DNA of 5,444 bases from an uncultured Phascolarctobacterium sp. (GTDB taxonomy: Bacteria > Bacillota > Negativicutes > Acidaminococcales > Acidaminococcaceae). The notes beneath the pieces were generated by a model that was not told the origin of the DNA, made no database searches, and worked only from the letters and a program-made list of their open reading frames with translations. A program made the position numbers and the translations under genes. Shown piece after piece: positions 1-5,444 of this stretch (position 1 is the first letter of the stretch; every line of letters starts with the position of its first letter). The stretch lies in the NCBI GenBank assembly GCA_946002345.1, contig CAMFZA010000131.1, positions 1 through 5,444 of the forward strand. Direction: 5' to 3'.

Positions 1-222
<222 letters not shown>

Positions 223-246
223 TTAAAAGAATAGCAATTTAATTTT

Positions 247-260
247 GGGGTATAAACCCC
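247..260 (-). other. Small GGGGT/ACCCC hairpin between ilvB and ilvC
   Basis: The 114-base gap between ilvB and ilvC contains a perfect 5-bp stem (GGGGT / ACCCC) closed by a four-base loop. It is the only GC-rich element in an otherwise strongly AT-rich spacer. No T-run follows it on the minus strand, so it is not an ordinary terminator. It could be an RNA processing or stabilising hairpin that adjusts ilvC relative to ilvB, but that role is inference. Confidence 0.35.
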
Positions 261-294
261 GACTTCCCTTATTTTATAGCTGCCCTTTGCTAGC

Positions 295-1492
295 TTATCT
301 AGCGACCTTCACAAAATCATCCAGCACAGCGCCGGGAGCAACCATGGGCTCCACAATATCACCCTGCTGAATAATCGCTTCTATGAGGAAGGGCTTCTCC
401 GAGGCCTTGGCCTTTTCCAGAGCAGCGGCAAACTCCTCACAGGTTGTTACCTGCGCGCCTTCAGCACCGCAGGAGTGAGCAAAGCCGATAAAATCGAATT
501 CGCTGAGAATGGTGGAGGAATAGCGAGCATCGTAGAAGAGCTGCTGCCACTGACGCACCATGCCCAAGCAACTGTTATTAATCACAATGCTAATCAGCTT
601 TTTCTTTTCACGGCAGGCTGTGTAAAGCTCCATGCCAGTCATCTTAAAGCCGCCATCACCACAAATTTGCACCACAGGCTTATTCACAGCAAAGGTAGCA
701 CCTAAGGCTGCCGGCAAGCCGAAGCCCATGGTTCCGCAGCCACCACTAGTCAGATGATGCCGTGGCTGCTCCACTACCAGATGCTGAGCTGCCCACATCT
801 GGTTTTGACCCACATCCGTAACATAGACTGTATCCTTGTCCATGACTGCACTCAAATGCTTCATCAGCCAAGGAACAGTCAGATGGTCACCCTTTTCTAA
901 GCTTCGATCCTCGGTAGCATCCCAGGCCTTCACCTGCTCCCACCAGTCCACATGCTTTGCTTTCTTAATCAAGGGCAACAGCTTTTGTAGGGAATTTTTA
1001 ATGTCTCCTACTAAGGGTACACTAACTGCTATATTTTTGTCAATCTCGGATGGGTCAATATCTAACTGGATAATGGTTTTTTTGCCCACATAGCGAGTTC
1101 TGTCACCAGTTACCCGCTCGCTAAAGCGACTACCGGCCACCACCAGCACATCCGCATGCACCACGGCCATATTGGAAGCAATATGGCCATGCATGCCCGT
1201 CATGCCCAAGCTACGCTCATTGCTGGCTGGCACCACGCCCACACCCATCAATGTGTTCACGATGGGTAGGTCGGCCTTGCCCGCTAGCTCCACCAGCTCT
1301 GCGCCAGCATCGCTGTTCAGCGCACCACCGCCCACTAACAGCACAGGCCTTGTAGCCTCGTTCATTTTTTAAAGGTGCGTCATTCAGGGCATCATATAAG
1401 GGGATTACCTGTCCCCCGGGATAGCCAAAGACTGTATCCACGCCTTGCTCAAGCAACAACTTAATGATGGCTTGAGAACCCTTCACTTTCAT
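295..1492 (-). pseudogene. ilvB: Acetolactate synthase large subunit, internally deleted and frameshifted
   Basis: An intact enzyme would be the ThDP-, FAD- and Mg2+-dependent catalytic subunit that condenses pyruvate into acetolactate (or with 2-oxobutyrate into acetohydroxybutyrate), the first common step of branched-chain amino-acid synthesis. The true start is ATG 1490-1492, with AAGGAGG 9 bases upstream. The first 42 codons are normal ilvB N-terminus, including VFGYPGG and LYDAL. At about 1366 the homology jumps to [12 protein letters not shown], the start of the central domain, in a different frame (+1 relative to the N-terminal part). From there to the TAA at 295-297 everything is typical: MTGMHG, SRFSERVTGD, DVGQNQMW, TSGGCGTMGFGLPAA, and the ThDP motif GDGG (codons near 649-660) ending in INNSCLGMVRQWQ. 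Compared with the usual 550-575 residues, about 160 are missing, covering most of the PYR domain and the RHEQ region with the catalytic glutamate. The downstream part has no Shine-Dalgarno site of its own. An assembly or sequencing error is the main alternative. Confidence 0.9.
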
Positions 1493-1519
1493 TCTATAGA
1501 GCCTCCTTCAGGAGATATT

Positions 1520-1741
1520 TTACACAACAGTATTCACAGAAACTACGGAAACCTGCTTGGTCAAGAGCTTTGCTACCTGAGTAACAGCCACATCAGCCAG
1601 CTGAATTTCCAACTTCAGGGAATCAGCATCAGCGTCCATCTTTAAGGAGCGTACTTGCGCACCCTGCTTAGAAAGTACACGCAGGATTCTCGGCAACAAG
1701 GTTTCATCATTTTGACCAGTTATATACACCTTCTCAAACAT
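1520..1741 (-). CDS. ilvN: Acetolactate synthase small (regulatory) subunit, short ACT-domain form
   Basis: A 73-residue protein that is essentially one ACT domain (beta-alpha-beta-beta-alpha-beta): VYITGQNDETLLPRILRVL, then GAQVRSLKMDA, then a final strand VSVVSVNTVV. ACT small subunits bind the large subunit, stimulate it and carry valine feedback inhibition. At 73 residues it resembles the short IlvM type rather than the usual 160-residue IlvN/IlvH with a C-terminal domain. The start is ATG 1739-1741, preceded by GGAGG seven bases upstream; an in-frame TTG eight codons earlier sits before that ribosome site and is rejected. It is the first gene of the operon, 27 bases ahead of ilvB and directly behind the T-box leader. 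Small-before-large order is the reverse of the common ilvBN arrangement. The sequence looks intact, so it is probably left without its partner from this locus. The symbol could equally be ilvM or ilvH; the family call is firm. Confidence 0.85.
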   Translation of the reverse strand: MFEKVYITGQNDETLLPRILRVLSKQGAQVRSLKMDADADSLKLEIQLADVAVTQVAKLLTKQVSVVSVNTVV

Positions 1742-1776
1742 TCTTCTTCCTCCAGTCAAGTACAATTTGATGGACT

Positions 1777-1810
1777 AAAAAAGCCCCTGCTTGCTCATGC
1801 AAGTAGGGGC
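1777..1810 (-). terminator. T-box-controlled intrinsic terminator of the ilv leader
   Basis: On the minus strand an 11-position stem (1800-1810 with 1783-1793, one A/C mismatch) closes a six-base loop CATGAG and is followed by six T at 1777-1782. Its upstream arm overlaps the antiterminator, which makes it the conditional attenuator. It ends 35 bases before the small-subunit start. Confidence 0.93.
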
Positions 1811-2040
1811 GTAAAATACGCGGTACCACCCTAATTTATCACTTTAGCACCAGTCCATCAACCGGCTCGGAAATAACGCATCCGTTGCGCATCAGTCTAC
1901 TCACACTTAGCTTTTGCTGACGAGTTCATGGGTGATCTACTCAATAAGGCTCTGTACCGGTTTACACCAACCACCGGCTCTCTGCGGCATCACACTTACC
2001 TTTATTCCCAATCATCACCTTTAAGGGTCAATTTGAAATT
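1777..2040 (-). promoter_or_regulatory. T-box riboswitch leader, probable isoleucine (AUC) specifier
   Basis: A tRNA-sensing leader that lets the ilv operon be transcribed when a cognate tRNA is uncharged. The T-box core AGGGTGGTACCGCG lies at 1819-1832. The antiterminator can be drawn directly: AGGG (1829-1832) pairs with CCCT (1805-1808), GCG (1819-1821) with CGC (1809-1811), and the seven-base bulge is UGGUACC, whose UGGU would pair with an ACCA tRNA end. The CCCT side is also part of the terminator stem, so the two folds exclude each other. In stem I, AGAGAGCC (1976-1983) is the conserved AG-rich element, followed by the apical region. The specifier appears to be AUC followed by A (codon complement at 1934-1936), inside GTAG-ATC-ACCC. 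This fits tRNA-Ile and the genes downstream. The specifier was placed by eye from stem I geometry and is less certain than the T-box itself. Confidence 0.93.
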
Positions 2041-2046
2041 ACTGAT

Positions 2047-2075
2047 ACTATACTCCTTTTTTCAATGGTTGTCAA
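2047..2075 (-). promoter_or_regulatory. Sigma-A promoter of the ilv operon
   Basis: A consensus -35 TTGACA (2070-2075) is separated by exactly 17 bases from a -10 TATAGT (2047-2052). Transcription should start near 2040, just before the first T-box stem. Five bases upstream of the -35 lies a perfect 8-bp inverted repeat TTTCTAAA-N4-TTTAGAAA (2080-2099), which could be an AT-rich UP-like element or an operator. The rest of the interval back to 2257 is AT-rich and I see no gene in it. Confidence 0.88.
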
Positions 2076-2257
2076 CTATTTTCTAAAAAATTTTAGAAAT
2101 TTCTATTCCATACATCTAGAGAATACATTTTGTGATTTTTGTACTTTATATACACACAAATTAAAGCTTTCTAAATTTTACGCCCTAATTCAGTATACAT
2201 TTATGTTTATTTTCCTCTTATAGGAGACATCAAATTGCTTTGTCCAAGGAAAGCATG

Positions 2258-2286
2258 AAAAAGCCTGCTGCAATTGTGCAGCAGGC
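2258..2286 (-). terminator. Intrinsic terminator after the uxaE-like gene
   Basis: A perfect 9-bp GC-rich stem (GCCTGCTGC / GCAGCAGGC, 2278-2286 with 2263-2271) with a six-base loop, followed by five T on the minus strand. It begins 14 bases beyond the TAA of the uxaE-like gene and insulates it from the ilv promoter. Confidence 0.93.
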
Positions 2287-2300
2287 CTAATAGCAAAAGC

Positions 2301-3671
2301 TTAAAGGTTTTTCAAATAATTGCCCACGTTAGTGCGCACAGCCTCAGCATACTCATCGCGATGGGCTTGCAAAAAGGCCTTAATGTCACCAGCCAAATTG
2401 CCCTCCTTAGGATTGAGCACCTTGCGGTAGCTAAGAGCGAAGGTCTTGCAGGCGTCAGTGCCGCAAATGCAGTCCGCAGCCACAGGATCCACGCCAGCTA
2501 TAGCAGCAATGCTACCGTACAGCTCTGCATCAGTAGCAGCAATCAGCTTCACAGCACTCATCCACAGAATATTGTTCAGCTTAAAGTGAACCTTGCCCTT
2601 AGTGTATTTCAAAGCAGCAGCAGGATCAGCCAGGCCTATTTCCGCATTGCGGAAGCTCAAGCGATACTCAAAGGCAGAAGCAATATCACAATGCAGCTGC
2701 AGGTTCTCTGCCAATGCTTCCTTTTCATTGAGAGGATCTAAGCAGATGGCAGCCAGCTTAATACCATTGCGTTCCAGCTCGTTAGCAATCAAGTAATGCT
2801 CCTGGGGAGTGAGCAGCTTGCCAGGCTTGGACAGAGTCAGCTCAAAATCAATATCCCAGGGAGTATTCTTCAAATAAGAATTATAAATAAACTGAATATG
2901 CATAATAGCTTCGCCGTATTCCAAAACAATGCGGTGCAGCTCTTTTTCTTCAAATTAAAACTTGTTTTTACAAACATAAATTTCATCATTTAATTTAGAT
3001 GCATTCACAGCAGCGCAGAAGGCCTCATTAAATTGATAGAAACGCTTCTCCACTTCCTCATCGGACAGCTTCTCAATGGACAAATTAATCTTATCACTGC
3101 AATCAAAGCCAATCATGCTGTAGCCATAAAGCAGTGCCTTCACGATTTCCTCCTCAGACTTTAGACCTGCTGCGTTGGCACCATAGCCTTCCTTGTAGCC
3201 AGCCTCCAGCACACCCCAGGTTGCAGTATCCACAGCCTCTAAGAAGTTACGTTGCAGTGCCATGCTATCTTCAGGAGTATAATCTACCAGGACAGGTTTC
3301 ATCTGACGCTTTGCAAATAAATCTACCACAAAAGCATCAGCACAGCCAAGCCAATCGCTAAAGCCCACGCTGGTGCCACGGGTACCACAGGAGCTAGGAG
3401 CCGCCCACTTTACGAAGCGACGCACTACAGCAGCATTATTGGCGTTTAAGCCAGCCAAAATTACCCTTGTACCTGCAATCTCCTTCACCTCTGTCTCCTT
3501 AAGCATGCCGGTCATGGGAGTTTCTTTATCCACAACTACCGCTAAACGTTTACCTGCTTCGGTATTGACTAAAGCCAACCAACCACCATCCACAGCACAC
3601 ACAGATGCCTTTATTACTTCAGCTGCAAGCTCCTGCAGCGCGTTCATTGCTACTACTTGTTTAATAGCCAT
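2301..3671 (-). pseudogene. uxaE: UxaE-family (tagaturonate epimerase-like) protein interrupted by an in-frame TAA
   Basis: Two reading pieces lie in the same frame, 10 codons apart, and together give a 456-codon gene close to the ~480 residues of UxaE, the metal-dependent epimerase that interconverts tagaturonate and fructuronate in hexuronate catabolism. The start is ATG 3669-3671 with GGAGG seven bases upstream; an in-frame ATG eight codons earlier places that ribosome site inside the ORF and is rejected. Family-like segments are NAAVVRRFVKWAAPSS (~79-94), DTATWGVLEAGYKEGYGA (~148-165), EKLSDEEVEKRF (~200-211), LEYGEAIMH (~250-258), TPQEHYLIANELE (~288-300) and the SAVKLIA helix (~372-378). 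Codon 239 is TAA (2955-2957), and homology continues at once with FEEKELHR. The right piece has no usable ribosome site. As I recall the family, the HSGSDKF, TAGTS and HVTYG motifs are replaced (RNAEIGL, KLNNI, ALSYR), so even a repaired protein may not be an epimerase. No uronate genes are nearby. A single-base error could explain the stop. Confidence 0.8.
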
Positions 3672-3711
3672 TTCTTTGCCTCCAATTTTACACATAATAT
3701 GTCATGTTATT

Positions 3712-3740
3712 ATTATCTCTAAAAACTGTCCATAAAGCAA
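3712..3740 (-). promoter_or_regulatory. Probable sigma-A promoter of the uxaE-like gene
   Basis: A -35-like TTGCTT (3735-3740) stands 17 bases from a -10 GATAAT (3712-3717), giving an expected start near 3705 and a leader of about 34 bases before the ATG. The -35 is imperfect, but the spacing and position are right. Confidence 0.68.
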
Positions 3741-3879
3741 GTCTAAACTGCCATCTTTACGAAAAAACCTGCGTTTATATACAAAATCCAAAGCTTTTCC
3801 CTTTTTTGTTTTGGTATATGTAGTTCTTTGTGAGTTACTTTGGGGATATTTAGTGAGAGGTTATCAACAGTATTCACAT

Positions 3880-4010
3880 AGTTATCCACAGATTTTGTGT
3901 ATAACTTCCATCTATCTACACTTTATCCACCTTTTTTCCACAAGCAAAAAGGCTTATTTATGCGGTTTTTCTCAATTTATCAACAGCTTATGCACAATCT
4001 GTGGATAACT
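3880..4010. repeat. 15-bp inverted repeat linking two DnaA-box dyads
   Basis: AGTTATCCACAGATT at 3880-3894 recurs as its exact reverse complement at 3996-4010. Each copy is half of a local dyad: TTATCCACA facing TTATACACA across 5 bases (3882-3904), and TTATGCACA facing TTATCCACA across 3 bases (3988-4008). A separate direct repeat TTATCAACAG (3861-3870 and 3977-3986) has the same 116-base offset, close to 11 helical turns. The order therefore looks built rather than random. Confidence 0.8.
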
Positions 4011-4040
4011 TTAGACACATTTATCCCAAGCTTTCCACAA

Positions 4041-4125
4041 CCCAAGATATAGTGTTGCCTGCTGTTTTTTTCTTTGCTAAACAGGAATATATATGTAAAA
4101 TTAACCCTGTCAAGGATTATTTTTC
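4041..4125. other. AT-rich flank of the DnaA cluster, possible unwinding element
   Basis: Just right of the main box array the sequence becomes very AT-rich with few interruptions. A 20-base AT-rich core (4086-4105, containing ATATATAT) is bracketed by short ACAGG / CCTGT arms at 4081-4085 and 4106-4110, and a further DnaA box follows at 4140-4148. This would suit a DNA unwinding element. The left flank (about 3790-3860) is also AT-rich, so which side would open cannot be settled by reading. Confidence 0.35.
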
Positions 4126-4200
4126 CTCAAAGTCACTGGTTTTACACAAATTTTAACTAAGGCTGAAAAAAGCCCCTAAACAAGCGGAAAAAGATTTCTG

Positions 4201-4241
4201 AAAATAAAAATGTGACGCCAAATTTTAATCTTGAGCGTCAC
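4201..4241 (-). terminator. Probable intrinsic terminator of rarD
   Basis: On the minus strand a 7-bp stem GTGACGC / GCGTCAC (4235-4241 with 4212-4218) is followed by ATTTTTATTTT (4201-4211). It lies 72 bases beyond the rarD stop. The 16-base loop is long for a terminator, which lowers confidence. It would stop rarD transcription from entering the DnaA-box region. Confidence 0.6.
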
Positions 4242-4312
4242 CAAAAGGATTGATTTTAAACTGAACAGATTGTTAGCTGTTTTTTGTTCATGAATAATAG
4301 CTAACCACAAGC

Positions 4313-5200
4313 TTATTTAATACGACGAAGCTGTGAAATGGTAAAGAACACTAGTCCCACCCAAATACAGCCAAAGGAAACTGCATGAGTAAGTGTAAAG
4401 GCTTCTCCATACATAAAAATACCTATTAATAGGGTAATGGAAGGAGCAAGATACTGCATAAAGCCTACCATGTATAAGGGCAATAGCTTAGCACAGCCTG
4501 TGAAGAACAGGAGTGGAGTGGCTGTAGCAATGCCTGCACCCACTAAAAAGAACAGCGTCCGATGGTCACAGCTTTGATACACATTGCCACCGTGTTGGCT
4601 TAAATAATACATGTAATAAAGCATGAGAGGGGATATGAGTAGTGTTTCTAGCATAATGCTGGTTAATGCCTGTGCCTTTATAAGCTTCTTTAAAAGACCA
4701 TATAAGGCAAAGGTAGCTGCCAGGCTAACTGATACCCAGGGTAAGCTACCGTTTTTAATGATCATGACCGCAATTCCTACAGCAGCACAAACCACAGCAA
4801 TAGTTTGCAGCCTATCCAGCTTTTCACGTAAAAAGACCATACCGAAGAGTACGCTGACCAAGGGGTTAATATAGTATCCCATACTGGTCTCCACAATGCG
4901 GCCTACCTCCACCGCCCAAATGAAAATGCCCCAATTAAAGCTAATAGTAATTGCCGCTAAAATCATGCAGATGCTCGTTTTCCAGGTACTAAAAATAGCT
5001 TTTGTTTCTTCTAAGAACACCCCCATCTTACCAGTGAACAGCATAAGCAGAAAGACGAAAACTGCGGACCAAACAAAACGACTAGCCAATATTTCCATGG
5101 CATCCACATGCTGAATTTGTCTCCAATAGATAGGTAGCACGCCCCAAATTAAATAGGCCGACAATCCATAAAAGACACCCAATTTATATTGCTTATCCAA
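4313..5200 (-). CDS. rarD: RarD-type EamA/DMT-superfamily permease
   Basis: A 295-residue polytopic inner-membrane protein of the drug/metabolite transporter superfamily, full length for RarD. Ten hydrophobic segments can be traced, among them GVFYGLSAYLIWGVLPIYW (~8-26), ILASRFVWSAVFVFLLMLF (~37-55), the GYYINPLVSVLFGMVFL segment (~107-123), LQTIAVVCAAVGIAVMII (~131-148), a repeat-two helix ending in PLLFFTGCAKLLPLY, and MQYLAPSITLLIGIFMYGE. The N-terminal YLIWGVLPIYW, the ASRFVWS helix, GYYINPL and LREKLDRLQ are the RarD signature; the C-terminus is basic (RRIK), as expected at the cytoplasmic face. The transported substrate is unknown, despite the historical chloramphenicol-sensitivity name. 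The start is TTG 5198-5200: AAGGTGAT (5206-5213) sits at the right distance, and the nearby upstream ATG is in a frame that stops almost at once. It is monocistronic, with its own promoter and terminator, and looks intact. Confidence 0.92.
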   Translation of the reverse strand: MDKQYKLGVFYGLSAYLIWGVLPIYWRQIQHVDAMEILASRFVWSAVFVFLLMLFTGKMGVFLEETKAIFSTWKTSICMILAAITISFNWGIFIWAVEVGRIVETSMGYYINPLVSVLFGMVFLREKLDRLQTIAVVCAAVGIAVMIIKNGSLPWVSVSLAATFALYGLLKKLIKAQALTSIMLETLLISPLMLYYMYYLSQHGGNVYQSCDHRTLFFLVGAGIATATPLLFFTGCAKLLPLYMVGFMQYLAPSITLLIGIFMYGEAFTLTHAVSFGCIWVGLVFFTISQLRRIK

Positions 5201-5234
5201 GAGTAATCACCTTCATTTTGGTATAATAAGTAAC

Positions 5235-5263
5235 ATTATACATCTATTTTAAAAAGATAACAA
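5235..5263 (-). promoter_or_regulatory. Sigma-A promoter of rarD, -10 within a dyad
   Basis: The -10 TATAAT (5235-5240) is a consensus match and sits 17 bases from a -35-like TTGTTA (5258-5263). Transcription should start near 5228. The -10 is one arm of an inverted repeat GTATAAT-N7-ATTATAC (5221-5241). The other arm forms an extended -10 (TGGTATAAT, 5219-5227) on the plus strand, so a weak divergent promoter is possible, although I see no good -35 for it. Confidence 0.78.
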
Positions 5264-5269
5264 GACATA

Positions 5270-5444
5270 GGTGCTGTCTAATTTCTTAGGCTGCGTGAGC
5301 CACGGCAGCTATCTATCCTGGGTCGGCAAATGAGCAATTAGTAATTAGAATGTGAGCATTGATACATGGTCATAAAAGAATAGCGTAATGAGCAAGCAAC
5401 ATGCGAGCATGTGACTTTTAGCGAATGAGTTGAAGGAACAATAG
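5270..5444. other. Gene-free right end with a compact hairpin and repeated TGAGC words
   Basis: I find no coding region or known RNA here. There is a strong small hairpin at 5290-5309: GCTGC and GTG pair with CAC and GCAGC, with an AGC loop and one bulged G. A perfect ACATGC-GA-GCATGT palindrome lies at 5399-5412. The word AATGAGCAA occurs at 5329-5337 and 5387-5395, with related TGAGC or AATGAG words at 5296-5300, 5353-5357 and 5424-5429. The end GAAGGAAC could be a ribosome site for a plus-strand gene beyond the window. Whether this is a leader of such a gene or an unknown structured RNA is open. Confidence 0.4.

Larger units (their letters stand above)
3861..4148. other. Dense DnaA-box cluster, candidate replication origin (oriC-like)
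   Basis: This gene-free AT-rich stretch is packed with 9-mers resembling the DnaA box TTATCCACA. Exact matches to TTWTNCACA are at 3882-3890 (+), 3896-3904 (-), 3934-3942 (+), 3988-3996 (+), 4000-4008 (-) and 4140-4148 (+). One-mismatch boxes are at 3861-3869, 3870-3878, 3923-3931, 3977-3985, 4011-4019 and 4031-4039 (all +). Twelve boxes fall within 288 bases, eleven of them within 179. Most point the same way, and the two minus-strand boxes form inverted pairs with neighbours. Such density is typical of bacterial origins, where DnaA oligomerises to open the helix. Against a firm oriC call, no dnaA or dnaN is in the window and rarD on the right is transcribed toward the cluster. A DnaA-titrating locus or an element origin would look similar. 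Confidence 0.68.

Noticed and set aside
475..705. Plus-strand open frames opposite ilvB, the uxaE-like gene and rarD
   Set aside because: They are antisense shadows of well-supported minus-strand genes and have no credible ribosome sites or domain content.
295..1365. The 356-residue ilvB C-terminal part as an independent gene
   Set aside because: Its ATG (1363-1365) lies at the deletion join without a Shine-Dalgarno site, and the protein would lack the PYR domain needed to bind and activate ThDP.
1360..1376. Programmed ribosomal frameshifting at T-TTA-AAA in ilvB
   Set aside because: The heptamer is a good -1 slippery site, but the downstream part needs a +1 shift; a -1 shift meets TGA at once. 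The missing ~160 codons also cannot be explained by frameshifting.
2301..2924. The right half of the uxaE-like gene as a separate gene
   Set aside because: The only early start is a TTG with no ribosome site, and it is in the same frame as, and homologous continuation of, the upstream half.
3811..4008. Plus-strand open frame across the DnaA-box region
   Set aside because: Low-complexity translation, no ribosome site, and it overlaps the box cluster; it resembles no family.
3861..4039. CRISPR-like or iteron array from the repeated TTATCCACA words
   Set aside because: Spacing is irregular, both orientations occur, and the 9-mers match the DnaA box; there are no uniform repeats or spacers.
4161..4174. 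GGCT-GAAAAA-AGCC as a terminator
   Set aside because: The stem is only 4 bp and neither strand has a T-run after it.
4321..5200. GC-skew switch at the DnaA cluster as support for an origin
   Set aside because: Counting G and C by hand in sampled rows on both sides did not show a clean sign change on the plus strand, and gene orientation confounds so short a window.

Overview
The window looks like chromosomal DNA of a moderately AT-rich low-GC Gram-positive relative (Bacillota). The best evidence is a textbook T-box leader in front of branched-chain amino-acid genes, strong Shine-Dalgarno sites and clean sigma-A promoters. A compact ACT-only acetolactate synthase small subunit placed ahead of the large subunit, and general protein flavour, suggest Negativicutes, but that is only an impression. 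Every recognisable gene lies on the minus strand, so transcription runs right to left.

Layout from the right end leftwards. 5270-5444 has no recognisable gene but holds a compact hairpin and recurring TGAGC-type words. 4313-5200 is an intact rarD-type EamA permease with a TTG start, its own promoter and a probable terminator. 3741-4312 is a non-coding AT-rich block of about 570 bases. Its core (3861-4148) holds about a dozen DnaA-box-like 9-mers, six of them exact matches to TTWTNCACA, in a symmetrical arrangement. This is a good candidate for a replication origin (oriC) or another DnaA-binding locus. 2301-3671 is a uxaE-family (tagaturonate epimerase-like) reading frame, cut in two by one in-frame TAA at 2955-2957. 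It is followed by a strong terminator. 1777-2075 is a promoter plus T-box riboswitch with an apparent AUC (isoleucine) specifier. 1-1741 is the ilv operon it controls: small subunit, large subunit ilvB, then the start of ilvC, which runs off the left edge.

Two of the five genes are broken in different ways. ilvB has lost roughly 160 codons of its N-terminal ThDP/PYR domain, including the catalytic glutamate region, and is out of frame across the join. The uxaE-like gene has a nonsense codon, and independently of that its sequence has drifted away from the family in the segments I remember as most conserved. Because the ilv promoter, T-box, small subunit and the visible part of ilvC all look healthy, the damage to ilvB is either recent or an assembly error. 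If real, acetolactate synthesis from this locus should be lost.

The most promising item is the DnaA-box cluster. Its two inverted box pairs are themselves linked by a 15-bp perfect inverted repeat, and a TTATCAACAG direct repeat has exactly the same 116-bp offset. No dnaA, dnaN or other replication gene is visible in the window, so the origin call rests on box architecture alone.
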